A program made the position numbers and the translations under genes. Shown piece after piece: positions 39,484 through 44,328 of a DNA stretch of 44,328 nucleotides. Position 1 is the first letter of the stretch; every line of letters starts with the position of its first letter. Below the pieces are notes generated by a model, which searched no databases, had not been told where the DNA came from, and was given only the letters and a program-made list of their open reading frames with translations. The DNA is from an uncultured Bacilli bacterium (lineage in GTDB: Bacteria > Bacillota_I > Bacilli_A > RF39 > UBA660): positions 1-44,328 of the forward strand of contig CANRQF010000003.1 of assembly GCA_947632715.1 (NCBI GenBank), in the 5' to 3' direction.

Positions 39484-39492
39484 TATATTTAA

Positions 39493-39535
39493 TAAAAAAA
39501 AGATAGTAAAACTCATTAAATGAATAATACTACCT
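39493..39535 (-). terminator. Terminator of the ABC transporter gene
   Basis: A two-part hairpin (AGGTAGTA / TACTATCT outer stem, TCATT / AATGA inner stem) followed by eight T on the minus strand, about 110 bases past the stop. Confidence 0.65.
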
Positions 39536-39643
39536 TCATCTAGTTATAGATTATCATATATTAAAATATAATTCAATATAATTAAAACAAATTTAAAACC
39601 ATTGACATTTATATGACATTTTCTATTATTTAATTTTTTATCA

Positions 39644-42310
39644 TTATTGATTATTTATTGTTTCTATTGGTTTAGATTTAGCTATCTTAAATACAGGTAT
39701 AATAAATGATATAGTTATAATTAATATGACTATTAAGAACATTTCAAATATTAATTCAAATCTAAACAAAATCGGTTTAACATTTAAAAACAAATTTTTG
39801 GATATCAAATTATTTGCAACCATACAAGAAATGTATGTAATTATTGATGAAAATCCAAAAGCAAAAAATCCTATTAAAAAATTTTCCAAATAAAATATTT
39901 TATATATATCTGTTACTTTTGCTCCTAAAGCTCTTAAAATACCAATATTTTTTTTATTTAATCTAATACTTGAAATCGTAAAAAACATAAGTATTATAAT
40001 AGCTAAAATCAAAAAACCAATAGAAAAATATAATGCAATTTTTGAAATTTTATTTACTACTTTACTAACATTTATAATTGTATTCGTATAAATAGTTTCA
40101 GATGTAAATTTTGAATTATCATGAGGAAATTCGGCAAAAATCGTTTCTAATTCTTGCTCATCTTCTTCATTTAAATATATTGAAATAGTTTCTTTATTTT
40201 CTCTCATATAACTTTTTAACAATTTTTCTGGAAGATAATTAACTACATCATCTATACATATACCAATGATTTCTAAATTGTCCAATACGTTTGTTTTTTT
40301 ATCATGATTTCTTAAATATAAATCATTAAGCTCTAGTGATATTTTACTACCTATAATTTGCTTATCATTAATATACTTAATAGTAAAATTTTTTAATTCT
40401 TTTTTATAATCTGGTATTGGTACTTCTTGTGGATATTCATAAGTATAGTCTGGATCTTTTGAGATTTGTTCATTTATTTTTTTTATTTCTTCTTCTCGCT
40501 TTTTAACTTTTTGTTCATAATCAGTTTTAAGTTCATCTAAATATTTTAAATATTTTTCTGTATATTCATTAGAATATAATTGGTCTAGCATATATGTTCC
40601 CAATATTATTTGATTATCATTTAGTTTATCTATTTTAGAAAAATCTTCACCATTATAAATTTCTATTTCTTTATTTAATATTTGTGTCAATGATTCTTCA
40701 ACATACATTCTTTTATCATTTATTAAATATGCACTTTTATACAAATTCATATCCAAGAAATAGTTTGGCTTTAAATTTATATTTTCAAAAAAATTATCGC
40801 TAACAATTACTTCATATAAAGATTTGTTATACTTAGTTTTAAATTCATTATATAATTTTGTTGGATTAATTATCATATCATCACTTAAAGTTGTTTTTAA
40901 TTCTTCATATTTTGATAAATCTTCATCTATTATTCCACTAATAATTAAATAACTACTTCCAAACACTATTTGCTTATTACTTGACACGATTTCTTCATAA
41001 TTATTAGGAAAATAATTATCAATAACATAATTATTTTTTTCGTCTAATTTCCAAATTACTATTCCCTTTTTTATTATATAATCAGCTAATATTTTATTTA
41101 TTATTATTTCATTTTTGTTTTGTGGAATGTTACCAATAATCTTTAACTTCTTTAAATCATCTTGATTATATTCTATAAAATGTGTTTTATCTAAGAATAA
41201 ATCATAGTAAGCATAACTTTTATTATCATCAACTTGTTCAGATGCAAAATTAAATTCTATATAGTCATTATCTTCTACTGCTTTACTTACTTTAAAAATC
41301 TTTTTGTTTAATTTATCAGAAATTTCAGAAACCTCATTGTTAGTAAATGTAATTACTGGTGATTCGGTTGTAAAGTTTTGATTTGTTATTTTTTTATTAA
41401 TGACAACTTTACTCTCTTTTTGTTCTACCATAGTTTCAGCATGGGTTTTATTTATATCAAATTTTATTAGAGAAGAAAAAAAGCCAAATACGGATAAAGT
41501 TATTGTTAAAATTAAAATCATAGTTATTAATTTCAATTTTTTGCTTTTTAAATTATAAATTGAAAATTCTAAAGAATTTAAAAAAGAAAGTTTAGATTTA
41601 ACAATATTCATATTCTTAATATTATTATAGCTTGTTTCTTCTTTAATTATATCTTTTTTAATTTTTCCATTTTCTATTTCAATAATTCTATCTGCATAAT
41701 AATTTGCTAGTTCAATATTATGAGTAACAACAATAACTAATTTATGATTAGATATTTTCTGTAATATTTCAAAAATTTGCCTACTATTTTCAATATCTAA
41801 ATTTCCTGTTGGCTCATCAGCTAAAATAATATTAGGATTTTTTATTAATGCTCTACCTATTGCCACTCTTTGCTTTTGACCACCAGACAATTCGTTTATA
41901 TTTCTATTGCCTAACCCACCAAGACCAATATCTAAAAGTAAATCATCTATTTCTTTTTTGGAAATATGTCGGTTTTGCAAATCAATACTTAATTCAATAT
42001 TTTTATATACATTCAAATTATCAAATAAGTTATAATCTTGAAAGACAAAACCAATATAAGTATTTCTATAAAAGTCTGTTTCTTTTTGCTTTAATTTATT
42101 AATTTCTTTATTATTTATTAAGAAAGTTCCCGAAGATGGTTTGTCTAACAATCCTAATATATTTAATAACGTTGATTTGCCAGAGCCACTATTTCCAGTT
42201 ATAAATACCATACCCTTATTAGGAAAATTTATTGATATATCGTCTAAAGCTAAGATTTGGGTTCCTTTTTTTGCTTTATATGTTTTTGATATATTTTTTA
42301 ACTCTATCAT
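39644..42310 (-). CDS. Fused ABC transporter: ATPase plus FtsX-type permease with large outer domain (MacB-like)
   Basis: A single ~888-residue chain. Residues 1-225 are the ATPase: Walker A GNSGSGKS (39-46), Q-loop FQDYN, signature LSGGQKQR, Walker B ILADEP and H-loop VTHN. A first membrane helix near 260-280 is followed by ~480 outer residues with a charged coiled-coil stretch near 585-620. Three C-terminal helices (~765-880) carry the FtsX/MacB permease motif (RALGAKVTDIYKIF). This is the type VII (MacB/LolCDE/BceAB) mechanotransmission design, used for peptide, lipoprotein or toxin handling. Start at ATG 42310 is preferred over GTG 42316. A secreted protein follows. Confidence 0.9.
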   Translation of the reverse strand: MIELKNISKTYKAKKGTQILALDDISINFPNKGMVFITGNSGSGKSTLLNILGLLDKPSSGTFLINNKEINKLKQKETDFYRNTYIGFVFQDYNLFDNLNVYKNIELSIDLQNRHISKKEIDDLLLDIGLGGLGNRNINELSGGQKQRVAIGRALIKNPNIILADEPTGNLDIENSRQIFEILQKISNHKLVIVVTHNIELANYYADRIIEIENGKIKKDIIKEETSYNNIKNMNIVKSKLSFLNSLEFSIYNLKSKKLKLITMILILTITLSVFGFFSSLIKFDINKTHAETMVEQKESKVVINKKITNQNFTTESPVITFTNNEVSEISDKLNKKIFKVSKAVEDNDYIEFNFASEQVDDNKSYAYYDLFLDKTHFIEYNQDDLKKLKIIGNIPQNKNEIIINKILADYIIKKGIVIWKLDEKNNYVIDNYFPNNYEEIVSSNKQIVFGSSYLIISGIIDEDLSKYEELKTTLSDDMIINPTKLYNEFKTKYNKSLYEVIVSDNFFENINLKPNYFLDMNLYKSAYLINDKRMYVEESLTQILNKEIEIYNGEDFSKIDKLNDNQIILGTYMLDQLYSNEYTEKYLKYLDELKTDYEQKVKKREEEIKKINEQISKDPDYTYEYPQEVPIPDYKKELKNFTIKYINDKQIIGSKISLELNDLYLRNHDKKTNVLDNLEIIGICIDDVVNYLPEKLLKSYMRENKETISIYLNEEDEQELETIFAEFPHDNSKFTSETIYTNTIINVSKVVNKISKIALYFSIGFLILAIIILMFFTISSIRLNKKNIGILRALGAKVTDIYKIFYLENFLIGFFAFGFSSIITYISCMVANNLISKNLFLNVKPILFRFELIFEMFLIVILIITISFIIPVFKIAKSKPIETINNQ

Positions 42311-42319
42311 ATTCACTCA

Positions 42320-42352
42320 ACCTCTTCATTATAATTTCAGTATATCAAAAAT
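42320..42352 (-). repeat. Copy B of the identical 33-base promoter/leader block
   Basis: Identical to 38296-38328 and placed in the same way, directly before an ABC transporter gene. -10 TATACT lies inside; the -35 equivalent here is a poorer TATACA. Confidence 0.85.
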
Positions 42353-42390
42353 TAATTTTAATGTATACATTTATTACTTAATTTAAAATT

Positions 42391-43362
42391 TTATTTAAAT
42401 TCTGTTTCTAAAATATATTTATTCTTTTCTCTTACTATTTTAACTTTTGCTCCATTTATTATTGTAAATACTGGATCTGTATGTCCTATATCTGTATTAA
42501 TTAAAATAGGAATATTTAATTCTTTCAAATTATAATTGATTGCATTTTTCAAAGAAATACCTGTATAATTTATTTCATTTATGAGTCTTCCAAACAATAT
42601 TCCCTTACAATTTTCAAACCATCCTGCCTTTTTTAATTGCCACATAGTTCTTAATATATCTTCATTGGTCATTTCTGCAACATCAAAATACCAGATAATT
42701 CCATCACTAGAATATTTTTTTATAAATTTTTTGGTACAATCATATTTAGTACCAATAATATCTTTAAGTGAATCTAGGCAACCACCGATTATTCTACCTT
42801 CAAATTCCTTATCATTTGTTATACACTCCCATGGTTGTTTTATTTTTTCTTTATCTATTTTAAATCCATATTCTATTTGTTTTGGTAACTTTCCTTTTAG
42901 AAAATCAATATTATTTTTTAACATTGATTCAGGTAAATAATCATCACCAAATACTTTAACATTAAAACTATAAATTGTTGCAATATCATATTTGGTAGTT
43001 ATATAAAATAAAAGATTTGTAATATCAGATTGTCCTTGAATCCATTTTATATTATCTTTAATGGCATTAAATTTTATAAGATCTAATATTTGAATTAAAT
43101 AATCTCCACCTGAACAGGCAATTAATGCTTTAACTTTCTTATTCTTAATTGCTTTATTTAATTCATTGGCACGATTAATTGCATTAGTACTAACACCATT
43201 TTCACTATTTCTTACAAATTTATCTTCAATAACCTTAAAGCCATAATTTGTCAAAGTTTTAATTGCATTTTCATATCTTTTAATTTTGCTACTTTTCACT
43301 CCATTTGATGGTGATATAATTTCTATAACATCATTTTGTTCTAATTTTTCAGGATAAATCAT
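42391..43362 (-). CDS. Peptidase S66 family (LD-carboxypeptidase / MccF-like)
   Basis: S66 enzymes are serine peptidases: LD-carboxypeptidases trim peptidoglycan tetrapeptides and MccF degrades the antibiotic microcin C. The 323-residue protein has the catalytic Ser in GQSDITNLL (~113), the Glu in WYFDVAEM (~229) and the His in DIGHTDP (~293), a full Ser-Glu-His triad. The N-terminal ISPSNGV is the family opening. No signal peptide, so cytoplasmic, which favours either wall recycling or MccF-like immunity. It lies upstream of the ABC gene on the same strand. Confidence 0.88.
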   Translation of the reverse strand: MIYPEKLEQNDVIEIISPSNGVKSSKIKRYENAIKTLTNYGFKVIEDKFVRNSENGVSTNAINRANELNKAIKNKKVKALIACSGGDYLIQILDLIKFNAIKDNIKWIQGQSDITNLLFYITTKYDIATIYSFNVKVFGDDYLPESMLKNNIDFLKGKLPKQIEYGFKIDKEKIKQPWECITNDKEFEGRIIGGCLDSLKDIIGTKYDCTKKFIKKYSSDGIIWYFDVAEMTNEDILRTMWQLKKAGWFENCKGILFGRLINEINYTGISLKNAINYNLKELNIPILINTDIGHTDPVFTIINGAKVKIVREKNKYILETEFK

Positions 43363-43388
43363 CTTTTCAACACCTTTACTTTTATTAA

Positions 43389-43787
43389 TTAATTTATATT
43401 CTTTAACTTATCTTTAATAAAATCATCTAATAATTCTGAATCTTTATTAACCCATTTATAATCACTATGTTCATTACTCAAAATAACTTTAACTGAATTT
43501 TTAGAAACATTAATTATGAAATCTATTTCTATATTATGAATCAGTTCATTACTTTCCTTTTGAACTTCATCATAATAATGGGTAATAATTGCATCAAAAT
43601 CTTCATTAAAACCTATTTCTTCTTTTAATTCTCTTTTTAATCCTTCTTTTAAAGTTTCTCCTATTTCTAAATGTCCTCCAGGAAACTCCTAAGCTCCCGG
43701 ATACAACTTATCATTTTCATTTCTTTTAACTATTAAAAATTCATCATTATCTTTTAGTATACCCGTTAAAACTATTTCTGTTTTCAT
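43389..43787 (-). pseudogene. Nudix hydrolase interrupted by TAG at a tryptophan codon
   Basis: From ATG 43787 the frame codes for a complete ~131-residue Nudix protein (LTGILKDNDEFLIVKRN; GGHLEIGETLKEGLKRELKEEIG) ending in TAA, except for one TAG at codon 33 (43689-43691). The site reads PGA-stop-EFPGG, where family members have Trp (GxWEFPGG). One G-to-A change from TGG explains it. Nothing else is damaged, so it is either a very recent pseudogene, a sequence error, or read through. Confidence 0.8.
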
Positions 43788-43801
43788 ATTTTTATCTTCT
43801 T

Positions 43802-44233
43802 TCACTTAATCTTATAACCCAATTTTATTAATTCTTCATATGCAAGAGGACTAATCATATCTTTATTTAAACTTTCTATAGGAAGCCATTTAGCTCCTAA
43901 AGAATCTTGACCATCACTTGTCTCTTTCACACTAGAACTACTAATTTCTACAATATAAATTATACCTATATGATGCATTTCTTCTAACTTATCATGATGT
44001 TGCCATTTAACTACTACCGAATTAGCATCAAATAATTTGTATTTTTTAATATCAACTCCAGCTTCTTCCATTAATTCTCTTTTAAGTGTTTCAACTGGCT
44101 TTTCTCCATGTTCAATACTTCCGCCCGGTAAATCATATTTACCAGTATAAGCTCCTCTTGCTTTCTTTACTAATAATATCTTATTATCATTAATAATAAT
44201 TCCATAAACTCCTAAATGTCTCGTCTCTTCCAT
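43802..44233 (-). CDS. Nudix hydrolase
   Basis: A 143-residue intact Nudix protein with box GGSIEHGEKPVETLKRELMEEAG (~37-59) and a normal Trp-free strand before it (KYDLPGG). Substrate unknown; such proteins cover NTP cleaning to nucleotide sugars. It is 14 bases upstream of the broken Nudix gene and just after a phosphodiesterase-like gene; all three are on one strand. The stop is TGA. Confidence 0.86.
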   Translation of the reverse strand: MEETRHLGVYGIIINDNKILLVKKARGAYTGKYDLPGGSIEHGEKPVETLKRELMEEAGVDIKKYKLFDANSVVVKWQHHDKLEEMHHIGIIYIVEISSSSVKETSDGQDSLGAKWLPIESLNKDMISPLAYEELIKLGYKIK

Positions 44234-44235
44234 AA

Positions 44236-44328
44236 TTAACTATCCTTTTCATTAGTATCAATCACTATTAAAGGAGTTACCATTTCATCTTTAGTTAAGC
44301 CTGAATGATTACCTTTAATTTTTCCATA
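44236..44328 (-). CDS. C-terminal end of a type I phosphodiesterase / alkaline-phosphatase-fold protein (partial)
   Basis: Thirty codons before a TAA at 44236 read YGKIKGNHSGLTKDEMVTPL and IVIDTNEKDS. The GxHxGLTxxEMxxPLIV pattern, with its metal His, is the typical C-terminal end of nucleotide pyrophosphatase/phosphodiesterase proteins of the alkaline phosphatase clan. The gene continues beyond the window. Confidence 0.5.
   Translation of the reverse strand, partial: YGKIKGNHSGLTKDEMVTPLIVIDTNEKDS

Noticed and set aside
41848..42386. Plus-strand frames opposite the ABC ATPase domain
   Set aside because: They mirror the Walker A, signature and Walker B region of the real minus-strand gene and have no start signals.
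1..44328. Genetic code 4 (UGA = Trp), suggested by the UGA at a Trp position of sigF
   Set aside because: TGA ends trhP1 and uvrX inside tight overlaps with the next gene, and also ends spoIIAA, the deacetylase, the MvaI-like nuclease and two Nudix genes. Trp is TGG in the other genes examined.
1..44328. CRISPR arrays, insertion sequences, origin of replication
   Set aside because: No regularly spaced repeats, no transposase reading frame or terminal inverted repeats, and no dnaA-box cluster seen on reading through. The only long exact repeat I found is the 33-base promoter block.

Overview
This window comes from a low-GC, probably spore-forming Firmicute, most like an uncultured gut lineage between Bacilli and Mollicutes (RF39/RFN20-like). 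I infer this from the AT-rich sequence, the class B RNase P RNA, T-box and L20-type leaders, and gene orders matching Bacillus subtilis: ireB-yqgF-yrzB-mltG-trmR-trhP1-trhP2-greA, infC-rpmI-rplT, gpsB-rnpB and dacF-spoIIAA-sigF-spoVA. Several gene ends use TGA, some inside tight gene overlaps, so the code is almost certainly standard (table 11).

Layout. 1-1.4 kb: an unknown gene fragment and a lone tyrosine recombinase. 1.4-7.4 kb: a small membrane protein, then YsxE- and SpoVID-like spore coat genes, lon, an unknown gene and tig. 7.5-12.6 kb: one long operon for a Ser/Thr-kinase substrate (IreB), YqgF, a septal lytic transglycosylase, wobble-uridine 5-hydroxylation and methylation, and GreA. 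12.6-14.1 kb: infC-rpmI-rplT with an attenuator leader; L20 carries an added Rho_N-like tail. 14.1-18.8 kb: unknown genes, then a threonine T-box that drives a metal-dependent hydrolase and thrS, then yidD. 18.8-21.7 kb: an SOS-box-controlled Y-family polymerase with YolD, and two unknown genes. 22-26.6 kb: tRNA-Ala, rpoZ, a CotD-like coat protein behind a sigma-K-type promoter, a polysaccharide deacetylase, pgsA, a RodZ-like protein, rnpB and gpsB.

26.7-29.4 kb is a worn region. It holds a relic of a T-box-controlled asnS with its middle deleted, seven tRNA genes in two groups, and an orphan MvaI/BcnI-type nuclease between them. 29.4-33.1 kb has a Nudix hydrolase, a short UvrD-like helicase, a DUF368 lipid-phosphate transporter, an unknown membrane protein and tRNA-Arg(CCU).

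33.1-37.2 kb is a rewired sporulation locus: dacF, spoIIAA, sigF and spoVAC-AD-AE. spoIIAB is missing, SpoIIAA has acidic residues where the regulatory serines should be, and sigF has an in-frame UGA at a tryptophan position. An exact sigma-G consensus promoter follows sigF and precedes spoVAC. 37.2-44.3 kb is accessory: an acetyltransferase, an unknown anchored protein and a large ABC transporter that share an identical 33-nt promoter/leader, an unknown secreted protein, an S66 peptidase, two Nudix genes (one broken by TAG at a tryptophan) and the end of a phosphodiesterase-like gene.

Most of the window is housekeeping. The strongest leads for new biology are the SpoIIAA-SigF arrangement, the L20-Rho_N fusion, the ABC/secreted-protein cassette with its shared promoter, and the orphan nuclease between tRNA operons.
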